Source: Gillisia mitskevichiae (GTDB lineage Bacteria; Bacteroidota; Bacteroidia; Flavobacteriales; Flavobacteriaceae). From it: DNA of 64,000 bases. Where the stretch lies: NCBI RefSeq assembly GCF_003634585.1, contig NZ_RBLG01000001.1:1215766-1279765 (forward strand), given 5' to 3'. Positions 1 through 8,071 of the stretch are shown in pieces. Position 1 is the first letter of the stretch, and the number at the start of each line of letters is the position of its first letter. The notes under the pieces are model-generated. The model was not told the origin of the DNA. It was given only the letters and a program-made list of their open reading frames with translations, and did no database searches. Position numbers and translations under genes: made by a program.

Positions 1-433
1 TTCTAAATTCACCTCTAACCAAAACAATACAAATGGCACTGGAAATATTGAAGACTGGCTAGAGCACCATGGTAAACAACTGGAAAATAGATATCAATTG
101 GCAGCTTACAAATTAATGAACCATTTGCTTTCAACTTCAGATATAAGCTTGGGGAGTGGAGATCATTTAAATGCGGCATCAAAAATTAGCGGCGACATTC
201 ATATAATCACAATTAATTCTGATGGGTTATTTACAGCCAATGAGAATTGGGATACTTATGTAAACTTGTCCCTCATCAAAGAAAATATAAGTATTCATGA
301 AATTAGATCCATACATGGACATGATGCATTTTTAATAGAAACATCTCAAGTAGCATCCTTTTTAAATCCAATATTCAACCATAGTAATAAACAAAATGAA
401 AACAATAAACATAGTGCTTTTCGGAGTCGGTAA
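1..433 (+). CDS. metX: Homoserine O-acetyltransferase-like alpha/beta hydrolase, C-terminal part (start outside window)
   Basis: The reading frame is open from the first bases, so this is the last ~143 codons of a longer gene. MetX acylates homoserine to activate it for sulfhydrylation. The visible C-terminal part carries two late catalytic elements of the alpha/beta hydrolase triad: an Asp in a NSDGLF context (family form SDxLF) and a His in GHDAFL (family form GHDxFL). Its stop lies 38 bases inside the following homoserine dehydrogenase gene, so the two are translationally coupled. The nucleophile Ser and N-terminal lid cannot be seen. Identification rests on the C-terminal motifs plus the metabolic context. 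Confidence 0.82.
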   Translation, partial: SKFTSNQNNTNGTGNIEDWLEHHGKQLENRYQLAAYKLMNHLLSTSDISLGSGDHLNAASKISGDIHIITINSDGLFTANENWDTYVNLSLIKENISIHEIRSIHGHDAFLIETSQVASFLNPIFNHSNKQNENNKHSAFRSR

Positions 434-1475
434 TGTAGGGAGTTCCTTAATAAATCAGATATTGGAGAGTCGATCCAAAATTTTTAATTCTTCTCAGATA
501 GATATCAAACTTGCGGTTATAGTGAATTCTAAAATCGCTTTTTATAACAAGGATGACATCAATAACTCATGGGAGGCAGATTTTAAATCTTATGGGTATC
601 CCTATAAATTATCGCAAATTATAAATCATGTTAAAAAAGAGAAACTCACCAATTTAATCGCTGTAGATGCTACGGCAAGTGAGAAGTTTGTAAAGAATTA
701 TAAGGAATTAATAAGAAATGGATTTAATATAGTTGCCGCCAATAAAACCGCTAATTCATTATCAGATAAATTTTATAAAGATTTAAGACTAGAATTAAAA
801 AAGCACGACAAACAATTTTTATATGAAACCAATGTGGGGGCTGGATTACCTGTAATTAAAACCGTACAAGATCTTCACTTAGCGGGAGAAGAGATAACTA
901 AAATAAGAGGGATCTTCTCGGGCTCTTTAAGTTATATTTTTAATTCATTTTCCAGTAATAATAGAACCTTTTCTGAAGTTTTAGACGAAGCAAGAAATAA
1001 AGGGCTTACAGAGCCAGATCCAAGAATAGATCTCTCAGGAAAAGATGTTGGCAGAAAATTATTGATCCTTGCCAGAGAGATTAATATCATAAAAGAACTT
1101 ACGGAAGTTAAGATAGAAAATCTGGTTCCAAATCATTTAAATGGAAAGAGTTCCATTTCTCATTTTAACGAAAATCAACAAGAACTGAATTTAAATTTTG
1201 AAGAACGTAGATCAAATTTAAAGGCAGATGAGGTTTTAAGGCATATTGGAGAGTTAGGTGTAGCTAGCGGACAATTAGAGGTAAAGTTGGTAACAGAAAA
1301 AAGAAACTCTCCCTTTGGAAGCTTACAGGAAGCTGATGCTTCCTTCGAAATTTATACTAAAAACTATGGAAATAGGCCCATTGTTATTCAAGGTGCCGGT
1401 GCTGGAGCAAGGGTGACTTCAAGAGGAGTGTTGTCCGATCTTTTAAAGATCTCAGAAAAACTTGAATGCATATAA
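396..1475 (+). CDS. hom: Homoserine dehydrogenase (copy 1, met operon)
   Basis: It reduces aspartate semialdehyde to homoserine with NAD(P)H, supplying substrate to the flanking MetX and sulfhydrylase. It has an N-terminal Rossmann motif GVGNVG at residues 10-15, the ETNVGAGLP segment near 144, GSLSYIFN near 179 and the substrate-site stretch DPRIDLSGKD near 208. At 359 residues it has neither an aspartokinase fusion nor a C-terminal ACT domain, so classic Thr feedback inhibition is not apparent. The ATG chosen puts the Rossmann strand directly at the N terminus, as expected, although it overlaps metX by 38 bases. A full-length paralog lies about 1.7 kb downstream. Confidence 0.92.
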   Translation: MKTINIVLFGVGNVGSSLINQILESRSKIFNSSQIDIKLAVIVNSKIAFYNKDDINNSWEADFKSYGYPYKLSQIINHVKKEKLTNLIAVDATASEKFVKNYKELIRNGFNIVAANKTANSLSDKFYKDLRLELKKHDKQFLYETNVGAGLPVIKTVQDLHLAGEEITKIRGIFSGSLSYIFNSFSSNNRTFSEVLDEARNKGLTEPDPRIDLSGKDVGRKLLILAREINIIKELTEVKIENLVPNHLNGKSSISHFNENQQELNLNFEERRSNLKADEVLRHIGELGVASGQLEVKLVTEKRNSPFGSLQEADASFEIYTKNYGNRPIVIQGAGAGARVTSRGVLSDLLKISEKLECI

Positions 1476-1485
1476 TAAAATAAAA

Positions 1486-2667
1486 ATGGACAATACACAT
1501 ATAGAAACTACAGCTATCAGGACACAGGCAGAGAGAACTCAAAATTTAGAGCATTCGGTTCCTTTGTATTTAACATCGAGCTATGTTTTCGAAGATTCAG
1601 AAGATATGCGCGCATCTTTTGCTGAGGAAAAAGATCGAAATATTTATAGTAGATATTCAAATCCAAATACCTCAGAGTTTATAGATAAAATGGTGTTAAT
1701 GGAAAAAGCAGAGGCTGGATTTGCTTTTGCTTCTGGAATGGCAGCTGTGTTTTCCAGTTTGGCTGCATTATTAAATAGCGGAGATCATATAGTAGCTTCC
1801 AGATCTTTATTTGGATCTACTCACGGCTTGTTTTCTCAGTATTTTCCTAAATGGAATATTTCACATAGTTATTTTAATATAGATGAACTGGATACTATTG
1901 AAAGTTTAATAAAACCAGAAACTAAAATTTTATTTGCGGAATCCCCAACAAACCCCGGGGTAGATGTTTTGGATCTGGAAAAACTGGGTAAGATTGCTAA
2001 AAAGCACCATCTTATTTTGATCATTGATAATTGCTTCGCAACACCTTACCTTCAAAACCCGATAGATTTTGGGGCAGATCTGGTTATTCACTCTGCAACA
2101 AAATTAATAGATGGTCAGGGTAGAGTTCTGGGTGGGATAACCGTGGGGAGAGCAGATCTTATTAGAGAAATATACTTATTTTCAAGAAATACCGGACCCT
2201 CAATGTCTCCATTTAACGCATGGGTATTATCCAAAAGTTTAGAAACCTTGCCGGTGCGTCTGGAAAAGCATTGTGAAAACGCACTTAAAGTCGCAAAGTT
2301 CTTAGAAAATCATGCTGCAATTTCGAAGGTAAAATATCCATTTTTAAAATCTCATCCCCAATATAAAATTGCCAAAAAGCAAATGAAACTAGGTGGAAAT
2401 GTGATTGCTTTTGAAATCAAAAAAGGAATTGATGCCGGAAGAAATTTTATAGATTCAATAAAATTATGCTCAATATCTGCAAATTTAGGAGACACCAGAA
2501 GTATAATAACTCACCCCGCATCTACCACGCATAGTAAACTCTCTAAATCGGATAGACTGGAGTCGGGGATTACAGACGGACTAATAAGAATCTCTGTAGG
2601 TTTAGAGCATGTAGATGATGTTATTAAGGATCTAAACCAAGCTTTAGAATCTGGAATAAATAATTAA
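1486..2667 (+). CDS. metZ: O-acyl-homoserine sulfhydrylase, Cys/Met-metabolism PLP family
   Basis: This PLP enzyme (393 aa) combines activated homoserine with sulfide to give homocysteine. The PLP lysine is in the HSATKLIDGQGR stretch, and the N-terminal SRYSNPNT segment is typical of the family. The frame extends upstream to a TTG at 1462, but that would overlap the dehydrogenase stop. The ATG at 1486, ten bases after that stop, is the better start. With metX and hom it forms a three-gene operon from homoserine synthesis to homocysteine. The acyl group used (acetyl or succinyl) cannot be read from sequence; the presence of metX favours acetyl. Confidence 0.88.
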   Translation: MDNTHIETTAIRTQAERTQNLEHSVPLYLTSSYVFEDSEDMRASFAEEKDRNIYSRYSNPNTSEFIDKMVLMEKAEAGFAFASGMAAVFSSLAALLNSGDHIVASRSLFGSTHGLFSQYFPKWNISHSYFNIDELDTIESLIKPETKILFAESPTNPGVDVLDLEKLGKIAKKHHLILIIDNCFATPYLQNPIDFGADLVIHSATKLIDGQGRVLGGITVGRADLIREIYLFSRNTGPSMSPFNAWVLSKSLETLPVRLEKHCENALKVAKFLENHAAISKVKYPFLKSHPQYKIAKKQMKLGGNVIAFEIKKGIDAGRNFIDSIKLCSISANLGDTRSIITHPASTTHSKLSKSDRLESGITDGLIRISVGLEHVDDVIKDLNQALESGINN

Positions 2668-2707
2668 AATTGAATGAAAATTTATATGAAATCTTTTCAA
2701 ATTTATC

Positions 2708-2739
2708 TTGGTTTCTAACCAATTGTGTGGTTAACTTTG
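2708..2739 (+). promoter_or_regulatory. Bacteroidota-type promoter (TTG-N21-TAACTTTG)
   Basis: TTG at 2708-2710 and TAACTTTG at 2732-2739 match the Bacteroidota housekeeping consensus TTG...TAnnTTTG with a 21-base spacer. It would start a transcript near 2745, running into the short leader ORF and terminator ahead of the second homoserine dehydrogenase. Confidence 0.55.
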
Positions 2740-2756
2740 TACTTTCAAATAAGGCA

Positions 2757-2825
2757 ATGGATAAAGTGATTCGTAATATGTATAAATTAATGTGGGAGCT
2801 ACCTACAGCAGCTGCATTTGCGTAA
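2757..2825 (+). CDS. Possible leader peptide upstream of hom copy 2
   Basis: A 22-codon ORF (inner ATG at 2778 gives MYKLMWELPTAAAFA) begins just after a good promoter and ends 24 bases before a strong hairpin with a T run, the layout of an attenuator. The peptide is not a clear run of one regulated amino acid; it has Met, Thr and an Ala-rich end, so the sensed signal is uncertain. The segment CAGCAGC inside the ORF can pair with the 5' arm of the terminator (GCCGCTG) with one mismatch, which could form an antiterminator. It may instead be a small RNA or unrelated small gene. Confidence 0.4.
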   Translation: MDKVIRNMYKLMWELPTAAAFA

Positions 2826-2848
2826 AACTTAGAATATAAGAATTACCA

Positions 2849-2880
2849 AAGCCGCTGCCAACCGCAGCGGCTTTTTTGTT
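2849..2880 (+). terminator. Rho-independent terminator/attenuator ahead of hom copy 2
   Basis: The stem AAGCCGCTG / CAGCGGCTT with a short loop is followed by a T run. It lies between a promoter with a small ORF and the dehydrogenase gene, so it is either an attenuator or the end of a small transcript. Confidence 0.7.
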
Positions 2881-3036
2881 ACAATAAATTGAAATTAGAG
2901 AATGGAACTTAAATTGGAAATAAGTAAACCAAATATCATGTGGATTAGTAAGCATTATAATTTTTATATGCATACGAATCGCACCTCTTTCAATTATCAG
3001 AAATTTTAGATTTTATATTAGTTATAATTCAATTCT

Positions 3037-3072
3037 AAATATCCCTCTGGTAATTTTTCCAAAGGGATATTT
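3037..3072 (+). promoter_or_regulatory. Stable hairpin in the long 5' region of hom copy 2
   Basis: The arms AAATATCCCT and AGGGATATTT are perfectly complementary and enclose an inner TGG/CCA pair. No clear T run follows, so it is not a standard terminator. It may be part of a structured leader RNA. Confidence 0.35.
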
Positions 3073-3134
3073 ACTTTCTAAAACTTAAGTTAAAATATAA
3101 AGTTTGATAGAAAGTTTTAAAATTAAAGTCACAC

Positions 3135-3160
3135 TTGGCTGAGTTTTTGAAAACAGCCAA
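3135..3160 (+). promoter_or_regulatory. Hairpin directly upstream of hom copy 2 start
   Basis: TTGGCTG and CAGCCAA form a 7-bp stem that ends 18 bases before the ATG, placing it over the 5' UTR close to the ribosome-binding region. It could modulate translation. No known riboswitch class is recognised. Confidence 0.3.
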
Positions 3161-3178
3161 AACCTAGTACATGGAATT

Positions 3179-4255
3179 ATGAAAAAGATTCATATTATAC
3201 TCTTCGGAGTCGGGAATGTTGGAAGCACCTTGATAAATCAGATCTTGGATGCGAGAGAACAACTTAAAAAACAAAGCAAAATAGAAATCAATGTGCCAGT
3301 AGTGGTAAATTCTACTTCGGCCTTCTATGAAGAGAAGTGTGTGCGACCATCTTGGAGAACCGATTTTAAATATTTTGGTGTTCCATATACGGTAGATACG
3401 GTTTTAAAATATATCAAAAAAGAAGCTTATAAGAATGTGATCATTGTAGATGCTACAGCAAGTAAAGAGTTTGTGCAAAATTATTCTACGTTTATAAAAA
3501 ACGGATATGATATTGTAGCTTCTAATAAATCGGCCAATACATTATCTACAATTTTCTATAACAATTTGAGAAAGCAACTAAGGAAAAATAAAACTGAGTT
3601 TTTATATGAAACTAATGTAGGCGCAGGCTTACCAATAATACAAACGCTGCAAAGGTTATATGCTTCTGGAGAAAAAGTAACTAAGGTAAGTGGTGTTTTT
3701 TCAGGATCCTTAAGTTATATTTTCAATCAATTTTCGCAACAAAATAAAATGTTCGATTCTTTATTGGCGGAGGCTGGAATAAAAGGACTTACAGAAAGAG
3801 ATCCTAGAATAGACCTTTCAGGAAAAGATGTAGCAGAAAAGTTGTTAGTTTTAGCAAGGGAGTTACATATGAAGAAAGAACTTGTAGATGTAAAGATCGA
3901 AAGTTTAGTGCCTAAGCATTTAAATGGACGAAGTTCTGTTTCACATTTTAAAGATAACCTAAGTGATCTCAATTTGGATTTTGATGAATTGAAGGATGAA
4001 TTAAAGCCAGATGAGGTCTTAAGACATATTGGCGAGTTAGATGTGATCTCTGGGAAACTAGAAGTAAAATTAGTAAAAGTAAAAACCAATACCTCTTTTG
4101 GAAGTCTGAAAAATGCAGAAGCTTCTTTTGAGATCTATACAGAATCTAATGGGCAATTTCCTATAGTAATTCAAGGGGCTGCCGCTGGAACAGGTGTAGC
4201 TGCAAGAGGAATTCTCGCAGATTTAACCAAGTTAGCAGAGAAATATAAAAAGTAA
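3179..4255 (+). CDS. hom: Homoserine dehydrogenase (copy 2)
   Basis: This is a full-length paralog of the first dehydrogenase, with the same order of motifs: GVGNVG at residues 10-15, ETNVGAGLP, GSLSYIFN and DPRIDLSGKD. It is 358 aa, with no kinase fusion and no ACT domain. Unlike copy 1, which overlaps metX, this copy stands alone behind a ~500-base region with its own promoter, possible leader peptide, terminator and hairpins, and it ends in a strong terminator. That suggests separate control, perhaps for threonine/isoleucine supply versus methionine. Which NAD(P) cofactor each prefers cannot be told. Confidence 0.9.
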   Translation: MKKIHIILFGVGNVGSTLINQILDAREQLKKQSKIEINVPVVVNSTSAFYEEKCVRPSWRTDFKYFGVPYTVDTVLKYIKKEAYKNVIIVDATASKEFVQNYSTFIKNGYDIVASNKSANTLSTIFYNNLRKQLRKNKTEFLYETNVGAGLPIIQTLQRLYASGEKVTKVSGVFSGSLSYIFNQFSQQNKMFDSLLAEAGIKGLTERDPRIDLSGKDVAEKLLVLARELHMKKELVDVKIESLVPKHLNGRSSVSHFKDNLSDLNLDFDELKDELKPDEVLRHIGELDVISGKLEVKLVKVKTNTSFGSLKNAEASFEIYTESNGQFPIVIQGAAAGTGVAARGILADLTKLAEKYKK

Positions 4256-4280
4256 TTTAATTTTATGTTGAAAGACATTT

Positions 4281-4324
4281 AGCCTCCTGAATCAAAATTT
4301 GTTTTGATCCAGGAGGCTTTTAGT
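4281..4324 (+). terminator. Terminator after hom copy 2
   Basis: A long stem, AGCCTCCTG-ATCAAAA against TTTTGAT-CAGGAGGCT with one mismatch, is followed by T-rich sequence. It separates the methionine genes from the Rrf2 gene. Confidence 0.8.
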
Positions 4325-4381
4325 TTTAAGCTTAAAATCTTGAAATAAGAACTAGATAAATTATTTATCTATATTCGCTAA

Positions 4382-4789
4382 ATGCTTTCAAAAAAGACGA
4401 AATACGGTATTAAAGCGCTTGCATTCTTAGCTAAACAGCCAGATAAAAACCCTGTACAAACTTCAGAAATTGCAAGTAATGAAAATATATCCTCAAAATT
4501 CCTTGAAAGTATTTTGTTGGACCTTCGGAAATCTGGATTTTTAGGTTCCAAAAAGGGCAAAGGAGGAGGTTATTACTTAATTAAAAAACCAGAGGAAATT
4601 CTCATGACCTCAGTAATTAGAGTGCTTGAAGGTCCAATTGCAATGGTTCCATGTGTGAGTTTAAATTATTATGAAAAATGTATAGACTGTCCAGATGAGG
4701 ATACATGCTCTGTACATAAGTTGATGATCCAAGTAAGAGATAGCACCTTGAATGTATTAGGTAATAATACCTTGGCAGATCTCTCCTGA
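4382..4789 (+). CDS. Rrf2-family transcriptional regulator
   Basis: The N-terminal winged helix-turn-helix (residues ~1-65) contains the SSKFLESILLDLRKSGF recognition region and a KGKGGGYYL wing typical of Rrf2/IscR/CymR proteins. Four Cys at 91, 100, 103 and 109 sit in the region where IscR-type proteins hold an Fe-S cluster, though the spacing differs from the IscR C-x5-C-x5-C pattern. It lies directly upstream of DUF2061-cysH-cysD-cysN, so control of sulfate assimilation, as by CymR-like regulators, is the natural inference. A candidate operator sits in the promoter region of that operon. Confidence 0.85.
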   Translation: MLSKKTKYGIKALAFLAKQPDKNPVQTSEIASNENISSKFLESILLDLRKSGFLGSKKGKGGGYYLIKKPEEILMTSVIRVLEGPIAMVPCVSLNYYEKCIDCPDEDTCSVHKLMIQVRDSTLNVLGNNTLADLS

Positions 4790-4859
4790 GGTAAAAATTA
4801 ATTTTTTTTATTGTTTCTAGTTGAATAAAAGAGCTGAAACTTAATTTTAGATTCTTTAA

Positions 4860-4890
4860 TTGCTCAATTATAAAAGGAATCCTATTTTTG
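4860..4890 (+). promoter_or_regulatory. Promoter of the DUF2061-cysHDN operon
   Basis: TTG at 4860-4862, a 20-base spacer and TATTTTTG at 4883-4890 form an excellent match to the Bacteroidota consensus. Transcription should start about 5-8 bases downstream, inside the inverted repeat listed next. Confidence 0.65.
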
Positions 4891-4893
4891 CAT

Positions 4894-4919
4894 AACCTAT
4901 TAATCCTATAGGTTAATAG
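4894..4919 (+). promoter_or_regulatory. Candidate operator (overlapping inverted repeats) for the cys operon
   Basis: AACCTAT-N7-ATAGGTT is a perfect inverted repeat. An overlapping second one, CTATTAA-N9-TTAATAG, shares the same bases. Both lie just downstream of the -7 box, where bound protein would block initiation. The neighbouring Rrf2 regulator is the obvious candidate ligand. Confidence 0.45.
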
Positions 4920-4938
4920 AATTTTATATAATATCCAT

Positions 4939-5190
4939 ATGTTTTTAAATCCGAACAAGGGAAAAGCCAGTTATGTATCAGATCAATTATCTGAGAAACC
5001 ATTGCGAAGCATAGCAAAAACTATAAGCTGGAGATTCATTGGTACTTTAGATACAATAGTCATTTCAAGGATCTTGACCGGAAAGGTGGAAACGGCATTG
5101 GCAATTGGATCTGTAGAATTGGTAACAAAGATGATCCTCTATTTTGGTCATGAACGCATTTGGAATTCCATCAATTTTGGAAAGGAATAA
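4939..5190 (+). CDS. DUF2061 small membrane protein
   Basis: The 83-residue protein has the DUF2061 pattern: KTISWRFIGTLDTIVISRILTG followed by a second hydrophobic segment ending in GHERIWNSI. Two short membrane segments are likely. Its function is not known, but its position as first gene before cysH suggests a role linked to sulfate assimilation. The cysH start follows two bases after its stop codon. Confidence 0.8.
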   Translation: MFLNPNKGKASYVSDQLSEKPLRSIAKTISWRFIGTLDTIVISRILTGKVETALAIGSVELVTKMILYFGHERIWNSINFGKE

Positions 5191-5192
5191 TT

Positions 5193-5822
5193 ATGAAGAA
5201 ATACTCAGAAGAAGAAATACTAGCCCTTAATAAAAGGTTTAAAGAAGGAACACCTTCAGAAATAATTAATTGGGCATTTCAAGATGCAGAAAGACCAGTA
5301 GTGACCACAAATTTTAGACCCTATGAAGCTGCGATTCTACAAGCTAGTGTAGCTGTAGCTCCAGAGATCAAAATCGTATGGTGCGATACCGGATATAATA
5401 CCCAGCAAACCTATAGGCATGCCGAAGACTTGATCACTCAACTTAAATTGAATATCAAATTATACACTCCTTTGCAAACTGCAGCACATCGCGATGTGTT
5501 GTTTGGAGGTATTCCACAGGTGGAGGATAGCAGACATCAAGAATTTACTGAGCAGGTAAAATTAGAACCCTTTATGAGAGCAATGGGAGAGCTAAAACCA
5601 GATGTTTGGTTTACTAATTTAAGAAAAGGGCAAACTGCTTTTAGGGACAGTATAGATATTCTGAGTTATAGTAAAGACGGCATTTTAAAAGTGAGCCCAT
5701 TTTATCATTGGACTGACGAGGAATTGGATGCCTATCTAAAAGAACATCAGTTACCTAATGAATTTAAATATTTTGACCCTACAAAGGTCCTTTCCAATAG
5801 AGAGTGCGGACTACATTCATAA
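5193..5822 (+). CDS. cysH: Phosphoadenosine/adenosine phosphosulfate reductase
   Basis: It reduces (P)APS to sulfite. The 209-aa protein ends in ECGLHS, with catalytic Cys205, and has the VWCDTGYNTQ nucleotide-site segment with Cys64. The paired CC...CxxC cysteines that bind a [4Fe-4S] cluster in typical APS reductases are absent, so by sequence it resembles the cluster-free class. The frame extends upstream through the DUF2061 stop, but the ATG three bases after that stop is the real start. No APS kinase gene and no sulfite reductase gene lie in this window, so the actual substrate is open. Confidence 0.88.
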   Translation: MKKYSEEEILALNKRFKEGTPSEIINWAFQDAERPVVTTNFRPYEAAILQASVAVAPEIKIVWCDTGYNTQQTYRHAEDLITQLKLNIKLYTPLQTAAHRDVLFGGIPQVEDSRHQEFTEQVKLEPFMRAMGELKPDVWFTNLRKGQTAFRDSIDILSYSKDGILKVSPFYHWTDEELDAYLKEHQLPNEFKYFDPTKVLSNRECGLHS

Positions 5823-5832
5823 AAAGCAGAAA

Positions 5833-6732
5833 ATGAACAGTATTTTAAAACAAAACCCCTTAGAAAGTGAAGCTATCTATATTTTTAGAGAAGTGGTAAC
5901 TCAGTTTGAAAATCCTGTGTTGCTATTTTCTGGAGGTAAAGATTCTATAACTCTGGTAAGGCTGGCAGAAAAAGCCTTTTATCCAGCTAAGATCCCATTC
6001 CCTTTATTGCATATAGATACAGGCCATAACTTTCCTGAAACCATAGCGTTTAGAGATAAGCTGGTTAAAGAAATGGGACTTGATCTCATTGTAAGAAATG
6101 TACAGGATGATATAGATAACGGAAAATCTGTTGAGGAAACTGGGAAATATTCCAGTAGAAATAGTTTGCAAACAAACACGCTTTTAGAGGCGATCGAAGA
6201 GTTTAAGTTTGATGCCTGTATTGGTGGAGCCCGAAGAGATGAGGAAAAAGCCAGAGCCAAAGAACGCATATTCTCTGTGAGAAATGATTTTGGAGAGTGG
6301 GATGAAAAAAATCAACGCCCCGAGGTTTTCGATATGCTTAATGGTAGGATCGAAATTGGACAGAATGTTCGTGTTTTTCCTATTTCTAACTGGACAGAGT
6401 TGGACGTGTGGAATTACATAGATCGGGAGAAAATCGAAATTCCATCAATTTATTTTTCACACGAACGCGAGATATTTGAACGGGATGGGTTAATCTGGAC
6501 GGCCTCAGAACATGTTTTTAAAGACGAATCAGAAGAGGTGGAGACCAAAAATGTAAGATTTAGAACAGTAGGAGATGTAACCTGCACTGCTGCTGTAGAA
6601 TCTCATGCCAAAACTATAGAAGAAATCGTCTATGAGATCATCCATTCAACTATTTCTGAACGTGGCGCCAGAATAGATGATAAAAGATCTGAAGCGGCTA
6701 TGGAAACAAGAAAACAGCAAGGTTACTTTTAA
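5833..6732 (+). CDS. cysD: Sulfate adenylyltransferase small subunit
   Basis: CysD catalyses ATP plus sulfate to APS, driven by the GTPase CysN. The 299-aa protein carries the PP-loop SGGKDS at residues 33-38, GGARRDEEKARAKER further on, and the C-terminal TVGDVTCTAAVES segment of the family. A longer frame upstream overlaps cysH. The ATG ten bases after the cysH stop is chosen because PP-loop spacing then fits the family. It abuts cysN with no gap. Confidence 0.93.
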   Translation: MNSILKQNPLESEAIYIFREVVTQFENPVLLFSGGKDSITLVRLAEKAFYPAKIPFPLLHIDTGHNFPETIAFRDKLVKEMGLDLIVRNVQDDIDNGKSVEETGKYSSRNSLQTNTLLEAIEEFKFDACIGGARRDEEKARAKERIFSVRNDFGEWDEKNQRPEVFDMLNGRIEIGQNVRVFPISNWTELDVWNYIDREKIEIPSIYFSHEREIFERDGLIWTASEHVFKDESEEVETKNVRFRTVGDVTCTAAVESHAKTIEEIVYEIIHSTISERGARIDDKRSEAAMETRKQQGYF

Positions 6733-7998
6733 ATGATAAATAATAAAATGGAAGTTCTTAAAATTGCAACAGCAGGAAGTGTAGATGATGGTAAGAGTAC
6801 GCTAATAGGAAGGCTCTTGTATGACACTAAATCTTTAACCTCAGATAAATTGGAGGCTATTGAAAAAAGTAGTCGAAAGAAAGGTTTAGATTACCTTGAT
6901 TTTTCTTTAGCTACAGATGGTTTAGTAGCAGAGCGAGAACAAGGGATCACTATAGATGTTGCGCACATCTACTTTTCCACGCAGAGAAAGAGTTACATAA
7001 TTGCAGATACTCCGGGTCATGTGGAATACACACGAAATATGGTAACAGGAGCTTCCACATCTCAGGTTTCAATTATTTTGATCGATGCCAGAAAAGGGGT
7101 GATCGAGCAAACTCAGCGGCACTTTTTTATAAATAATCTTTTGAGATTAAAAGAAGTTGTGGTAGCTGTAAATAAAATGGATCTGGTGAACTATTCTGAA
7201 GATGTTTTCAACGAAATAGTATCAGACTTTAAAAAGATCCAAAAGGAAAGTGAATACAATGATCAAAAAGTAACTTTTATTCCTGTTAGTGCCTTGTGGG
7301 GTGAAAATATAGCAGATGTGTCTTCGAATATGGGATGGTATCAAGGTAATACGATATTAGATTATCTTGAAAATATTAAAGCTGAAGATTTTCAGAAAAA
7401 GACCCAAAGCAGATTCCCGGTTCAAACCGTTATTAGACCCAAGACAGAAGATCATAGAGATTTTAGAGCTTATGCTGGTAAGTTGAGTGGAGGAAATCTA
7501 AAAGTGGGAGAATCTATTACTGTTTTACCTAGTTTAACTAGCAGTAAGGTTAAAGAGATATATTTTTTTGATAAGGAATATGCGGAGGCAAGTTCAGGGA
7601 GTTCTATAACAATTACTTTAGAGGATGATATAAACATTACCCGGGGAGATACTTTGGTAAAATCAGATGAAATCCCAAAGTGTTCAAAAACTTTAATATC
7701 AACCATTTGTTGGATGGATTCTAAATCCATGCTACCTAGTGCCAAGTATTTACTTCAACATAATACCAATAGAATTCTCACCAAAATAGATCATATTGAA
7801 AGCATAAGTTTAGGAAATTATGATACAGGTGAAATAAATTCGAATTTACAGTTAAACCAAATTGGGCAGGTATCCATGAAGTTAAGTAAGCTTATTTATG
7901 CAGATACTTACGAGAATAATCCTGAGAATGGAAGATTCATTTTGATAGATCCCATTACAAATACAACGGCAGGAGTAGGTTTTATAGATTCTTTATAA
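6733..7998 (+). CDS. cysN: Sulfate adenylyltransferase large subunit (GTPase), no CysC domain
   Basis: CysN couples GTP hydrolysis to APS synthesis by CysD. The G-domain motifs are GSVDDGKST (residues 15-23), DTPGHVEY near 92 and NKMD near 147, followed by EF-Tu-like beta-barrel domains. The 421-aa length shows that the APS-kinase domain seen in CysNC fusions is missing. A second Met at residue 6 is an alternative start. It is the last gene of the DUF2061-cysH-cysD-cysN operon. Confidence 0.92.
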   Translation: MINNKMEVLKIATAGSVDDGKSTLIGRLLYDTKSLTSDKLEAIEKSSRKKGLDYLDFSLATDGLVAEREQGITIDVAHIYFSTQRKSYIIADTPGHVEYTRNMVTGASTSQVSIILIDARKGVIEQTQRHFFINNLLRLKEVVVAVNKMDLVNYSEDVFNEIVSDFKKIQKESEYNDQKVTFIPVSALWGENIADVSSNMGWYQGNTILDYLENIKAEDFQKKTQSRFPVQTVIRPKTEDHRDFRAYAGKLSGGNLKVGESITVLPSLTSSKVKEIYFFDKEYAEASSGSSITITLEDDINITRGDTLVKSDEIPKCSKTLISTICWMDSKSMLPSAKYLLQHNTNRILTKIDHIESISLGNYDTGEINSNLQLNQIGQVSMKLSKLIYADTYENNPENGRFILIDPITNTTAGVGFIDSL

Positions 7999-8071
7999 AT
8001 CTAATCTCAAACAAAATTGTTGCTCGATATTCATTTTGGATTTATTAAATTTGACCAAATTCTGAAATAAA

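Noticed and set aside
1462..1485. TTG-initiated extension of the sulfhydrylase overlapping the dehydrogenase stop
   Set aside because: The ATG at 1486 after the dehydrogenase stop fits the family N terminus; the extension adds only a few poorly coded residues.
3727..4089. 120-aa antisense ORF within hom copy 2
   Set aside because: It is Ser/Phe/Asn-rich, as expected of a shadow opposite a Lys/Glu-rich gene, and the sense gene is well supported.
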